From the NCBI GenBank assembly GCA_949775045.1, contig OX459099.1, positions 20,010,644-20,074,643 on the forward strand: 64,000 bases of DNA. The letters run 5' to 3'. Below the pieces are notes generated by a model. The model did no database searches, had not been told where the DNA came from, and worked only from the letters and a program-made list of their open reading frames with translations. How positions within the stretch are numbered: the first letter of the stretch is position 1; every line of letters begins with the position of its first letter. Both the position numbers and the translations under genes were made by a program. The DNA is from Metridium senile (lineage: Eukaryota > Cnidaria > Anthozoa > Actiniaria > Metridiidae). Shown piece by piece: positions 14,311 to 26,647 of the stretch.

Positions 14311-17300
14311 CTTTAGCAATTCGATCGAATCGATCGATTCGATCGAATGGAGACTATGTTAGCCCCTACCTCAATGACTACAGAATAATTGAAAAACATT
14401 TGTGGAATGCTCAATGTTACCTACTTGTTGATGAATAACCGAGGATAGCACTCATACATGTTGGTATAGAGGGCCTTAAAACTTTAACCATTCGATCGAA
14501 TCGAACGATTCGAATATTTCTATTACCAATCGAAAAGAAAAAGTCGATTTGTTAATGAATAACTAGGTAAAGCACTAATTGATGTTATTACATAATAACC
14601 TGATGTTTCATTTCCCGCAAAGCATTGTGATTGTTATTTTAGATTGCATGACACCGAAGATTCTATTGATACACGTTCTCGTACAGAGGGCCTTAAAACT
14701 TTAACCATTCGATCGAATCGAACGATTCGAATATTTCTATTACCAATCGAAAATAAAAAGTCGATTTGTTAATCAATAACTAAGTAAGGCACTCATTGAT
14801 GTTGTTATATCATAACTTCATTATTGATCTTCCGCTTACTTGTCAATCAATAACCCCCCTCCCCCCAGCAAAAAAAAGGGCCTAAAGACTCTAGCAATTC
14901 GATCGAATCGATCGATTCGAACGAATGGAGACTATGTTGGCCCCTACCTCAATGACTACAGAATAATTGAAAAACATTTGTGGAATCCTCAATGTTACGT
15001 ACTTGCATGTTAATGAATAACCGAGGATAGCACTCATACATGTTCGTATAGAGGGCCTTAAAACTTTAACCATTCGATCGAATCGAACGATTCGAATATT
15101 TCTATTACCAATCGAAAAGAAAAAGTCGATTTGTTAATGAATAACTAGGTAAAGCACTCATTGATGTTATTATATAAGAACGTGATGTTTCATTTCCCGC
15201 AAAGCATTGTGGTTCTTGTTTTAGATGGCGTGGTATAGAGGGCCTTAAAACTTTAACCATTCGATCGAATCGAACGATTCGAATATTTCTATTACCAATC
15301 GAAAAGAAAAAGTCAATTTGTTAATAAATAACTAGGTAAAGCACTCATTGATGTTATTATATAAGAACCTGATGTTTAATTTCCCGCAAAGCATTGTGGT
15401 TCTTGTTTTAGATGGCGTGCTATAGAGGGCCTTAAAACTTTAACCATTCGATCGAATCGAACGATTCGAATATTTCTATTACCAATCGAAAAGAAAAAGT
15501 CGATTTGTTAATGAATAACTAGGTAAAGCACTCATTGATGTTATTATATAAGAACCTGATGTTTCATTTCCCGCAAAGCATTGTGGTTCTTGTTTTAGAT
15601 GGCGTGGTATAGAGGGCCTTAAAACTTTAACCATTCGATCGAATCGAACGATTCGAATATTTCTATTACCAATCGAAAAGAAAAAGTCGATTTGTTAATA
15701 AATAACTAGGTAAAGCACTCATTGATGTTATTATATAAGAACCTGATGTTTAATTTCCCGCAAAGCATTGTGGTTCTTGTTTTAGATGGCGTGCTATAGA
15801 GGGCCTTAAAACTTTAACCATTCGATCGAATCGAACGATTCGAATATTTCTATTATCAATCAAAAATAAAAAGTCGATTTGTTAATGAATAACTAGGTAA
15901 AGCACTCATTGATGTTATTATATAAGAACCTGATGTTTAATTTCCCGCAAAGCATTGTGGTTCTTGTTTTAGATGGCGTGCTATAGAGGGCCTTAAAACT
16001 TTAACCATTCGATCGAATCGAACGATTCGAATATTTCTATTACCAATCAAAAAGAAAAAGTCGATTTGTTAATCAATAACTAGGTAAAGCACTCATTGAT
16101 GTTATTATATAAGAACCTGATGTTTAATTTCCCGCAAAGCATTGTGGTTCTTGTTTTAGATGGCGTGCTATAGAGGGCCTTAAAACTTTAACCATTCGAT
16201 CGAATCGAACGATTCGAATATTTCTATTACCAATCGAAAATAAAAAGTCGATTTGTTAATCAATAACTAAGTAAGGCACTCATTGATGTTGTTATATCAT
16301 AACTTCATTATTGATCTTCCGCTTACTTGTCAATCAATAACCCCCCTCCCCCCAGCAAAAAAAAGGGCCTAAAGACTCTAGCAATTCGATCGAATCGATC
16401 GATTCGAACGAATGGAGACTATGTTGGCCCCTACCTCAATGACTACAGAATAATTGAAAAACATTTGTGGAATCCTCAATGTTACGTACTTGCATGTTAA
16501 TGAATAACCGAGGATAGCACTCATACATGTTCGTATAGAGGGCCTTAAAACTTTAACCATTCGATCGAATCGAACGATTCGAATATTTCTATTACCAATC
16601 GAAAAGAAAAAGTCGATTTGTTAATGAATAACTAGGTAAAGCACTCATTGATGTTATTATATAAGAACCTGATGTTTAATTTCCCGCAAAGCATTGTGGT
16701 TCTTGTTTTAGATGGCGTGGTATAGAGGGCCTTAAAACTTTAACCATTCGATCGAATCGAACGATTCGAATATTTCTATTACCAATCGAAAAGAAAAAGT
16801 CAATTTGTTAATCAATAACTAGGTAAAGCACTCATTGATGTTATTATATAAGAACCTGATGTTTAATTTCCCGCAAAGCATTGTGGTTCTTGTTTTAGAT
16901 GGCGTGCTATAGAGGGCCTTAAAACTTTAACCATTCGATCGAATCGAACGATTCGAATATTTCTATTACCAATCGAAAAGAAAAAGTCGATTTGTTAATC
17001 AATAACTAGGTAAAGCACTCATTGATGTTATTATATAAGAACCTGATGTTTCATTTCCCGCAAAGCATTGTGGTTCTTGTTTTAGATGGCGTGCTATAGA
17101 GGGCCTTAAAACTTTAACCATTCGATCGAATCGAACGATTCGAATATTTCTATTACCAATCGAAAAGAAAAAGTCGATTTGTTAATAAATAACTAGGTAA
17201 AGCACTCATTGATGTTATTATATAAGAACCTGATGTTTAATTTCCCGCAAAGCATTGTGGTTCTTGTTTTAGATGGCGTGCTATAGAGGGCCTTAAAACT

Positions 17301-20300
17301 TTAACCATTCGATCGAATCGAACGATTCGAATATTTCTATTACCAATCAAAAAGAAAAAGTCGATTTGTTAATCAATAACTAGGTAAAGCACTCATTGAT
17401 GTTATTATATAAGAACCTGATGTTTAATTTCCCGCAAAGCATTGTGGTTCTTGTTTTAGATGGCGTGCTATAGAGGGCCTTAAAACTTTAACCATTCGAT
17501 CGAATCGAACGATTCGAATATTTCTATTACCAATCGAAAATAAAAAGTCGATTTGTTAATCAATAACTAAGTAAGGCACTCATTGATGTTGTTATATCAT
17601 AACTTCATTATTGATCTTCCGCTTACTTGTCAATCAATAACCCCCCTCCCCCCAGCAAAAAAAAGGGCCTAAAGACTCTAGCAATTCGATCGAATCGATC
17701 GATTCGAACGAATGGAGACTATGTTGGCCCCTACCTCAATGACTACAGAATAATTGAAAAACATTTGTGGAATCCTCAATGTTACGTACTTGCATGTTAA
17801 TGAATAACCGAGGATAGCACTCATACATGTTCGTATAGAGGGCCTTAAAACTTTAACCATTCGATCGAATCGAACGATTCGAATATTTCTATTACCAATC
17901 GAAAAGAAAAAGTCGATTTGTTAATGAATAACTAGGTAAAGCACTCATTGATGTTATTATATAAGAACGTGATGTTTAATTTCCCGCAAAGCATTGTGGT
18001 TCTTGTTTTAGATGGCGTGGTATAGAGGGCCTTAAAACTTTAACCATTCGATCGAATCGAACGATTCGAATATTTCTATTACCAATCGAAAATAAAAAGT
18101 CGATTTGTTAATGAATAACTAGGTAAAGCACTCATTGATGTTATTATATAAGAACCTGATGTTTAATTTCCCGTAAAGCATTGTGGTTCTTGTTTTAGAT
18201 GGCGTGGTATAGAGGGCCTTAAAACTTTAACCATTCGATCGAATCGAACGATTCGAATATTTGTATTACCAGTCGAAAATAAAAAGTCGATTTGTTAATC
18301 AATAACTAAGTAAGGCACTCATTGATGTTGTTATATCATAACTTCATTATTGATCTTCCGCTTACTTGTCAATCAATAACCCCCCTCCCCCCAGCAAAAA
18401 AAAGGGCCTAAAGACTCTAGCAATTCGATCGAATCGATCGATTCGAACGAATGGAGACTATGTTGGCCCCTACCTCAATGACTACAGAATAATTGAAAAA
18501 CATTTGTGGAATCCTCAATGTTACGTACTTGCATGTTAATGAATAACCGAGGATAGCACTCATACATGTTCGTATAGAGGGCCTTAAAACTTTAACCATT
18601 CGATCGAATCGAACGATTCGAATATTTCTATTACCAATCGAAAAGAAAAAGTCGATTTGTTAATGAATAACTAGGTAAAGCACTCATTGATGTTATTATA
18701 TAAGAACGTGATGTTTAATTTCCCGCAAAGCATTGTGGTTCTTGTTTTAGATGGCGTGGTATAGAGGGCCTTAAAACTTTAACCATTCGATCGAATCGAA
18801 CGATTCGAATATTTCTATTACCAATCGAAAATAAAAAGTCGATTTGTTAATGAATAACTAGGTAAAGCACTCATTGATGTTATTATATAAGAACCTGATG
18901 TTTAATTTCCCGTAAAGCATTGTGGTTCTTGTTTTAGATGGCGTGGTATAGAGGGCCTTAAAACTTTAACCATTCGATCGAATCGAACGATTCGAATATT
19001 TGTATTACCAGTCGAAAAGAAAAAGTCGATTTGTTAATCAATAACTAAGTAAGGCACTCATTGATGTTGTTATATGATAACTTCATTATTGATCTTCCGC
19101 TTACTTGTCAATCAATAACCCAAGATAGCATTCATACATGTTCGTATAGAGGGCCTTAAAACTTTAACCATTCGAGCGAATCGAACGATTCGAATATTTC
19201 TATTACCAATCGAAAAGAAAAAGTCGATTTGTTAATGAATAACTAGGTAAAGCACTAATTGATGTTATTACATAATAACCTGATGTTTCATTTCCCGCAA
19301 AGCATTGTGATTGTTATTTTAGATTGCATGACACCGAAGATTCTATTGATACACGTTCTCGTACAGAGGGCCTTAAAAGTTTAACCATTCCAGCGAATCG
19401 AACGATTCGAATATTTCTATTACCAATCGAAAAGAAAAAGTCGATTTGTTAATCAATAACTAGGTAAAGCACTCATTGATGTTATTATATAAGAACCTGA
19501 TGTTTCATTTCCCGCAAAGCATTGTGGTTCTTGTTTTAGATGGCGTGCTATAGAGGGCCTTAAAACTTTAACCATTCGATCGAATCGAACGATTCGAATA
19601 TTTCTATTACCAATCAAAAATAAAAAGTCGATTTGTTAATGAATAACTAGGTAAAGCACTCATTGATGTTATTATATAAGAACCTGATGTTTAATTTCCC
19701 GTAAATCATTGTGGTTCTTGTTTTAGATGGCGTGGTATAGAGGGCCTTAAAACTTTAACCATTCGATCGAATCGAACGATTCGAATATTTCTATTACCAA
19801 TCGAAAATAAAAAGTCGATTTGTTAATGAATAACTAGGTAAAGCACTCATTGATGTTATTATATAAGAACCTGATGTTTAATTTCCCGTAAAGCATTGTG
19901 GTTCTTGTTTTAGATGGCGTGGTATAGAGGGCCTTAAAACTTTAACCATTCGATCGAATCGAACGATTCGAATATTTGTATTACCAGTCGAAAAGAAAAA
20001 GTCGATTTGTTAATCAATAACTAAGTAAGGCACTCATTGATGTTGTTATATGATAACTTCATTATTGATCTTCCGCTTACTTGTCAATTAATAACCCAAG
20101 ATAGCATTTATACATGTTCGTATAGAGGGCCTTAAAACTTTAACCATTCGAGCGAATCGAACGATTCGAATATTTCTATTACCAATCGAAAAGAAAAAGT
20201 CGATTTGTTAATGAATAACTAGGTAAAGCACTAATTGATGTTATTACATAATAACCTGATGTTTCATTTCCCGCAAAGCATTGTGATTGTTATTTTAGAT

Positions 20301-20740
20301 TGCATGACACCGAAGATTCTATTGATACACGTTCTCGTACAGAGGGCCTTAAAAGTTTAACCATTCCAGCGAATCGAACGATTCGAATATTTGTATTACC
20401 AGTCGAAAAGAAAAAGTCGATTTGTTAATCAATAACTACTTAAAGCACTCATTGATATTGTTATATGATTACTTTTATTGATGTTCCGCTTATTGTGAAT
20501 CAATAACCCAGGATAGCATTCGTACATGTTCGTATAGAGGGTCTTAAATCTTTAACCATTCGATCGAATCGAACGATTCGAATATTTGTTTTACCAGTCG
20601 AAAATAAAAAGTCGATTTGTTAATCAATAACGACATTGAGCATTCCTTGAATTTCTGAAATAATAACCTGAAGAGAGATCTTGTAACTATATCCATTCGA
20701 TCGAATCGAACGATTCGAATATTTCTGTTACCAATCAAAT
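14310..20740. repeat. 187-bp satellite with higher-order structure
   Basis: More than 30 monomers. The core TTCGATCGAATCGAACGATT is a partial palindrome; other fixed words are TTTAGATGGCGTG and TAGAGGGCCTTAAAACTTTA. TAGAG landmarks at 15236, 15423, 15610 and 15797 are exactly 187 bp apart. Longer variant units (containing CCCCCCTCCCCCCAGC) recur at offsets of 1487, 1300 and 739 bp (landmarks 14891, 16378, 17678, 18417); the differences are 187 and 561, whole multiples of the monomer. The repeated 60-codon open frame in the variant unit is not a gene. Monomers decay towards 20.4-20.8 kb. Confidence 0.95.
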
Positions 20741-22552
20741 ATAAAAATTCGATTCGTTATTTACTAACACAATTGAGTATGGATTTACTTTCTGAAACAA
20801 TAATCTAAAGAGAGGACTTATAATACTTTGAATTATAGGACATTGAAGGATTCGGATATGGTTAGTAACAGTCGAAGATAAGAACGCAGTAGCTATTTTA
20901 CCTTACCCGTACACGGAGGTGTATATACGTGAGTGAAAAGTATATAGATTTTCAGAGTCATTTTGTATTATTTCAGTAAAGTAGATACAATATATTTGGT
21001 TAAATCTACTAAGCGATTATCGTAAGGTATATGAAACTAATTCTGTAATTATGCAAGTGTGTACATAGTAGATGAACGACTCATTTCGCGATAGTTAGAA
21101 TGTTCTTCAACTTGATTGTACACGACTGTAAACGTGACGAACTTATATTAGGACTTCCATGAAATTAATTACAACTTCAATAGTATTGTATACAATAAGA
21201 AAGCCTAAAAAGAGATATTTGTTGTTTACTTAGTTTGAAGAATGATTATTTATCTATTATTTTTAATAATAAATTATTCTATGAGTAATCTCTTATTAAT
21301 TAATCTCTTTGAAATACCCTTTTATCAATTGAAAGTGAGAAATTCTTGTTTAGATCTTTAAAGCTATTCTTGTTTTCATAAAGTTGTAATTTATGCATTA
21401 TGTCATGGAAGTCCGAATATTAAGTGCGTGACATTTACAGTCGTGAACGATGTAGTTGAAGACAATTATAATTGTCGCCAAAGGACTCGTTTACGTAGTA
21501 CATGTATATACAGATTTGCAGAATTACTGTGAATTAAGCCGGCCGAGACTGATTGGTTGAAGCATGAAAAATTGCCATAACTTTGTGGATAATCAAATCA
21601 ACTTATTTCTTATTTATGCAATAATTTCGTAATACAAATAGTTCTACTAGGGTTAAACTATAGAGAAATTCTATGTGGGGAACACTGCAAATTGTCTACC
21701 TTTCCTTTCTTTTGTCTCTGACTCCTCTGATTGGTTTAAAACTTTTAACTGTATATAAAACTTTGCAGAAACGCGTAAACACAAATTGCTCTCCAAAATT
21801 TGCTGTGTATATGTCAATACATCCCATTAGAAAAACTATTACAATTTGGATGTGGGGAAAGTGAAATGTCGCAGAACAAAAGGAAGTGCTATTGTTTTTA
21901 TAATGATCATTATTTAACAATTTTAATAACTCAATTTTAACATAAAAAATCTTTTCAGTTTTTCGGCGTGTCTCTGTCCTCTGACAACTCGGTAGTTAAC
22001 CAATCACAGCGCGCGTAGTATCTCAAATATATTAAAATTTTTGTAATTGTTCTTTGGCTGCATTCGGTTAGATGATATCGAACGAATTGTAACCATTCGA
22101 AAATTCGTACTTTTAGGCTTTCCGTACCTATGGCACTGTGCTATCTGAACAAACATTTGATCGCCTAGCAGTACAAACTGGAGACATGAATTTTTTTTGT
22201 CATTAGCTCTTTAGAAAGCAAGTCTGATTATACAATACGTTCCCAGTACAAAACTAGCATTCATTTTTGTGGCTTTTTCGATATTGCTTTAGCTGAGCTG
22301 GCAACGTTTTTTAATCGTATTCTTTACAGTTCCATGTAGACTGAAAATGTTTTTTCTTCTCGGCATAACAATGGTATCGACTATTTATAATAAACAAGAC
22401 GCATAACTGCGTAATCTCGAGATTCTCTTTAATGTGCAAAATAATTTTAATGTATACACCTAATTTCAAAAACGTTGCCATACAAATAGAACATTTGTAC
22501 ATTTGGAATACATTAAAAAGACAAAGGAAGATCACAGAAGATCAACACGAAA
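20741..22552. other. Non-coding AT-rich region with an inverted-repeat element at about 21035-21520
   Basis: Imperfect inverted arms about 150 bp long (about 21040-21165 and 21390-21515) share GACTGTAAA, ACTTCCATG and GTACATAGTAG-like words, so this is probably a decayed MITE or foldback. The open frames at 21673-21864 and 22311-22535 have no recognisable domain, and I do not call them. Confidence 0.5.
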
Positions 22553-22891
22553 ACTTACATTTGACAAACTTATTATAACACTAATACGTTAGTTAAAGGT
22601 TTATTATTATCATTGGAGTGTTTAGTTTAAATCATACACAGAATAACATGTGTTTAGCGGGTAAAGGGTAGCGGGTAAAGGGTAGCTGGTAACGGTAAAA
22701 GTATAAATAAATTAAAAAATCAATAAATAATACAATAATGATAATTTAATACAATACAATATAATACAATAACCACACAAATATAGATATTGAACAAAAA
22801 GTAATTCAGTACAGTAATTTTTTTAACACATAAAACCTGATATTAAATTGAGTGGTAATAAATTAAAAGATGACCTTAAAACATGAGTTTA

Positions 22892-23025
22892 AGGGGCTGT
22901 TTATATGAAGGCGAGTTGTCCCTGCTAGCCGGGACAACTCTATTGTTTTGTGTCCCCAGGGGAATATAAAACAATAGAGTTATCCCGGCTAGCAGGGACA
23001 ACTCGCCTTCATATAAACAGCCCCT
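22892..23025. mobile_element. 134-bp palindromic MITE with TA duplication
   Basis: Almost complete palindrome (AGGGGCTGTTTATATGAAGG ... inverse), arms about 60 bp, flanked by TA (22890-22891, 23026-23027). Directly abuts the next MITE. Confidence 0.8.
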
Positions 23026-23027
23026 TA

Positions 23028-23439
23028 GGCTACGTTTACACGGGACCGGTCAAATTTGTGACCGGTCAAAAAAACATCCGCTTACGGGTTCCGTTCACAC
23101 GGGACCGCGCTAAACGTGCAATAATTTGGACCCCTAACCGGTCAAATATTCGACCTGCAAATTCGAGGACTATTTTTTGACCGGCCCGGTCAAAAAATTG
23201 ACCTGTATCGTGTAAACAGTTAGACCGGTCAAATATTCGTCCGGTACCGTTTAAGCGTTGCCATAAACAGCCCAGTACGCATGGGCAAATGTTAAAACCA
23301 CTGACAAAACGTATAATTGCCCGGTTCTGATGGTCTTGTCTGAACAGAACGAAAATATTGTTCGGTTCCGTGTGAACAGCATGTCCAGGACGATTTTTTG
23401 ACCGGTCAAAAATTCGTCCGGTCCCGTGTAAACGTAGCC
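23028..23439. mobile_element. 412-bp MITE with TTA duplication (PIF/Harbinger-like)
   Basis: Ends GGCTACGTTTACACGGGACC and its inverse, with TTA at both sides (23025-23027, 23440-23442). The interior is rich in ACCGGTCAAA words in both orientations. A 3-bp TTA/TAA duplication is typical of PIF/Harbinger-derived MITEs. The 76- and 127-codon open frames are artefacts of the inverted repeats. Confidence 0.8.
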
Positions 23440-24708
23440 TTAGTATCATTTATTTTTAACTTCGACAACAAAAGAGAACATCGAAAGTTATATTTTAAGG
23501 TTTTTTTAAGTTAACATGAATTGATATACTTTCCGTTTACTTAAAGCGTAATTATGTTTTCTCGACGTCTAAACTTCTCAGCGTTTGCAAAAAAAAAAAC
23601 ATTAAGTCAGTTATAATATTTTTCACTATTATTATTTTAGCTTACTAGTATTCTGGACATCATAATAATCAGGTTTTTTCGTTATCCTTACCCGCTACCC
23701 GCTACCCTTCACCCGCTACCCTTCACCCGCTACCCTTCACCTGCTACCCGCGTTTTAGACCCGCCGGGTTCTTATTAAAGCGCTTTCAAAACTGATCACT
23801 TCTAGGTAATAAACTCGGCGAAAAGTTACATTTGTCAAACTTATTATAACACTAATACATTAGTTAAAGGTTTATTTACATTATTGGTGTGTTTAGGTTT
23901 AATCATACACAGAATAACATGTGTTTTATTACGTGATTTGAATCGAAATACTGTTGTGTATGTGTTTCGTTGCTAAGCGCTTTTCCTTTCGTCATAAACT
24001 TTCGTAACTCGCAAATGAACTCGGCGAAAACTTACATTTGTCAAACTTATTATAAGTCTTATAACACTAATACGTTAGTTAAAGGATTATTTACATTATT
24101 GGAGTGTTTAGGTTAAACCATACACAGAATAACATGTGTTACCTGATTTGAATCGAAGTACTGTTCTGTTTGTGTTTCGGCCCGGCGGGGTTCTTAATTA
24201 AATCGCTTTCAAAACTGATCGCTTATAGGCAATAAATTCGGCGAAAAGTAACATTTGTCAAACTTATTATCACACTAATACATTAGTTAATGGTTTATTA
24301 CCATTATTGGAGTGTGTTTGATTTAAGGAAACACCGAATTACCATCAGTTTATTTCGTATATTTGTGTGTATAAGTGACATTGACCATACTGCGCTTGCG
24401 TGGCATTTTGGCGATGAAGATGAAAAATAATAATAAAGGCGAAACCTATACTCGGATTCCACAGGAATCCCGAGTAATTATCATTGGTTACTTTGTTTAC
24501 TATGGTACATAGAGTACAAATATTATACCCCTGAAAAAAGTAGTACTAAATTGGTATTAAATAGTGCTAATTAAACAATAGAAAACAATAGAATTAGAGT
24601 GAAGTCATTTAACCCGTGAAATAGATAGAGTGATTTTCATCCGTCTGTGAAATAGGAATTGTACAATTAGACACTATTACCCCCTATTAGCTCCTAATAG
24701 TCTAACTC

Positions 24709-25120
24709 ATGACATGCGAAAAACTAAGCACAGGCAAACACGGTGAGCGCACACTTTATTTACCACCTGTAATTTCTTGGAATTATTCCCCCGCTCGATT
24801 TACAAAAGCCTTGTTCAAAGTGAAAGAGAACCAAGTGCTGTCACTTTTGCCTGCAAACTGTTATTTAGTGGCCGATAATGCAATTGACACAATGAAATAG
24901 AATTGTGTGCAATTCTTAATAGAAAAATCATAACTCTGACTAGTTAAACTTCCAAGTTATAGCTATGACTTAAACCCTATTGAAATCGTCTTCGGACAGG
25001 CCAAAGCAATTGCTCGTTTCACACCTTGTTTCTTTAAAGAAAATCCAATGATAGCTATCGTGAACGCATTTCGACAAATCCGTCGTGACAATGTAAGGAA
25101 CTTTTACAAAAGAGCTTAGA
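24709..25120 (+). pseudogene. Fossil DDE (Tc1/mariner–IS630-like) transposase
   Basis: The upstream open frame (24709-24899) ends in LVADNA, resembling the second catalytic Asp motif. After a break, a second frame (about 24950-25120) reads SYDLNPIEIVFGQAK, then a basic tail RQIRRDNVRNFYKRA and a stop, matching the third-acidic-residue NPIE region and C-terminus of DDE transposases. The first Asp and N-terminal DNA-binding region are not seen and a frameshift/stop lies between the halves, so it is not functional. Diverged inverted sequences (the ATCCGTCTGTGAAATAGG region near 24638 and its inverse near 26890) may mark the element's original ends, with later repeats and a MITE inserted between. 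Confidence 0.65.
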
Positions 25121-25239
25121 GAGTGTTTGTATAACTGTCACGATCGGACCCAGGCTCCCCTCGACCCCCCAGTCTCTTAAGTCTTCCCCACAAAAGAATA
25201 AGTACAAGGTATAATTAAACAAATGGTATTTAATATAAA

Positions 25240-25625
25240 GACTAAACTTATGAACGGTAAATAGTAAGTAAATAGTACATATAATAGTAAATGAATAGTA
25301 AATGATAATACTTATGAACGGTAAATAGTAAATAAATAGTACATATAATAGTAAATGAATAGTAAATGATAAACTTATGAACGGTAAATAGTAAATAAAT
25401 AGTACATATAATAGTAAATGAATAGTAAATGATAAACTTATGAACGGTAAATAGTAAGTAAATAGTACATATAATAGTAAATGAATAGTAAATGATAATA
25501 CTTATGAACGGTAAATAGTACATATAATAGTAAATGAATAGTAAATGATAATACTTATGAACGGTAAATAGTATATAAGTAAATAGTAAATATAATTGTA
25601 AATGAATAGTAAATGATAATAGTAA
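25240..25625. repeat. 63-bp tandem repeat, about 6 copies
   Basis: Unit starts ACTTATGAACGGTAAATAG and is otherwise AT-only words (AGTAAATGAATAGTAAATGA). Landmarks at 25246, 25310, 25373 and 25436. Last copies are shortened. Confidence 0.9.
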
Positions 25626-26360
25626 GTATTTATTTTACAAATGAGATACTTAAGTTCGGTGTTTGCCGTTGTTTGACGCTGTTCGTTCGTGTTTTGCTGT
25701 TTAACGCTGTTCGCTCGTGTTTCTTGTGCTTTTTGATGTTGGGCACAGTGTTGAGTTGTTTTGGGCTTTTGTTAACCTTCGCTTCTCTCCAGCGAAGTCT
25801 TCAGTCGGTTTTAATGATCTTTACTGTTAACGTGATCTTTTCTGTTTAAGTAATCCTTTCTGTTCAAGTTATCTTTGCTGTTTAAACAATCTTTGCTGTT
25901 TCAATAATCTTCGCTGTTTCAATAATCTTTGCTGTTTCGAGGGACTCTGAGTGTGTCTGCTCCTCTTCTATCGACAACATTTAGGGACTCTGAACGGGTC
26001 TGCTCCTAAAGTTTCTTGTTTGCTACGCTTTTAAACTCTTCTCAACGATGGGAACACTTCTCTTCTCTGAACACACGCCTTGTTGAACGGCGTAGGGCGT
26101 ATTTATACGTCAACGGCGCATAATTATGTTACATTTTCACGAGTTATAAACATGAGATTACATAATCGGACAATACTAAATATACTAATGCAAAAGTTCC
26201 TAATGAACTGGACAAAACTACTTATGATACTAAGAGACTATAAATAAAGCTATAACAATTAAGATGAAACAAATAACTTAAGAAATATTCATGACAATAA
26301 CACATACCATTGGACGTATACAAAGTAACATGTCACTCCGGACTTGAGTGAATTAGAAAT
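25626..26360. other. Non-coding region with short direct repeats
   Basis: 25840-25940 repeats ATCTTTGCTGTTTCAATA-like words five times; GGGACTCTGA...GTCTGCTCCT occurs twice (25940, 25984). I see no gene; the 78-codon frame at 25613 has no recognisable domain. Confidence 0.5.
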
Positions 26361-26367
26361 TAAATAA

Positions 26368-26647
26368 AGCCTGGTTTTCACTAGCGACGCAAGCGCAGAC
26401 GCAAGCGCAAGCACAAGAGGCCTTATTTCGTAGTGAAAACCGCCCACGCAAGCGCAAGCACAAGCACAAGCGCAAGCAAGTTATCAAAAATTGTCCTTTT
26501 TTCTTGCGTTTGCGTTTGCGCTTGTGCTTGCGCGTGGCACTAGTGAATAGTTTGTTTGCGCTTGAACTTATTCACGTCTCGTTTTCACATGCTTGTGCCT
26601 GCGCTTTGCGTTTGCGCTTGCGTTGCGTCGCTAGTGAAAACCAGGCT
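26368..26647. mobile_element. 280-bp MITE with TAA duplication
   Basis: Ends AGCCTGGTTTTCACTAGCGA and its inverse, flanked by TAA (26365-26367, 26648-26650). The interior is made of (GCAAGC/GCGCTT) hexamer-like words in both orientations. Resembles PIF/Harbinger-type MITEs by its 3-bp duplication. Confidence 0.8.

Larger units (their letters stand above)
22553..24330. repeat. Four direct copies of a ~105-bp motif with inverted GGGTAAAGGGTAGC clusters
   Basis: The motif ACATTTGTCAAACTTATTAT ... TTAGTTAAAGGTTTATT ... CATACACAGAATAACATG recurs at about 22553, 23827, 24031 and 24247. A cluster of GGGTAAAGGGTAGC at 22658-22695 faces the inverse (CCCGCTACCCTTCA)n at 23692-23755, as if bounding an insertion. 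No coding sequence recognised. Confidence 0.6.

Noticed and set aside
14891..18599. Identical 60-codon open frame repeated four times on the minus strand
   Set aside because: Part of the higher-order satellite unit; it includes the satellite core and has no recognisable domain.
22658..23755. Telomere-like repeat
   Set aside because: GGGTAAAGGGTAGC is not TTAGGG-type, is short, occurs in facing orientation and lies internally.
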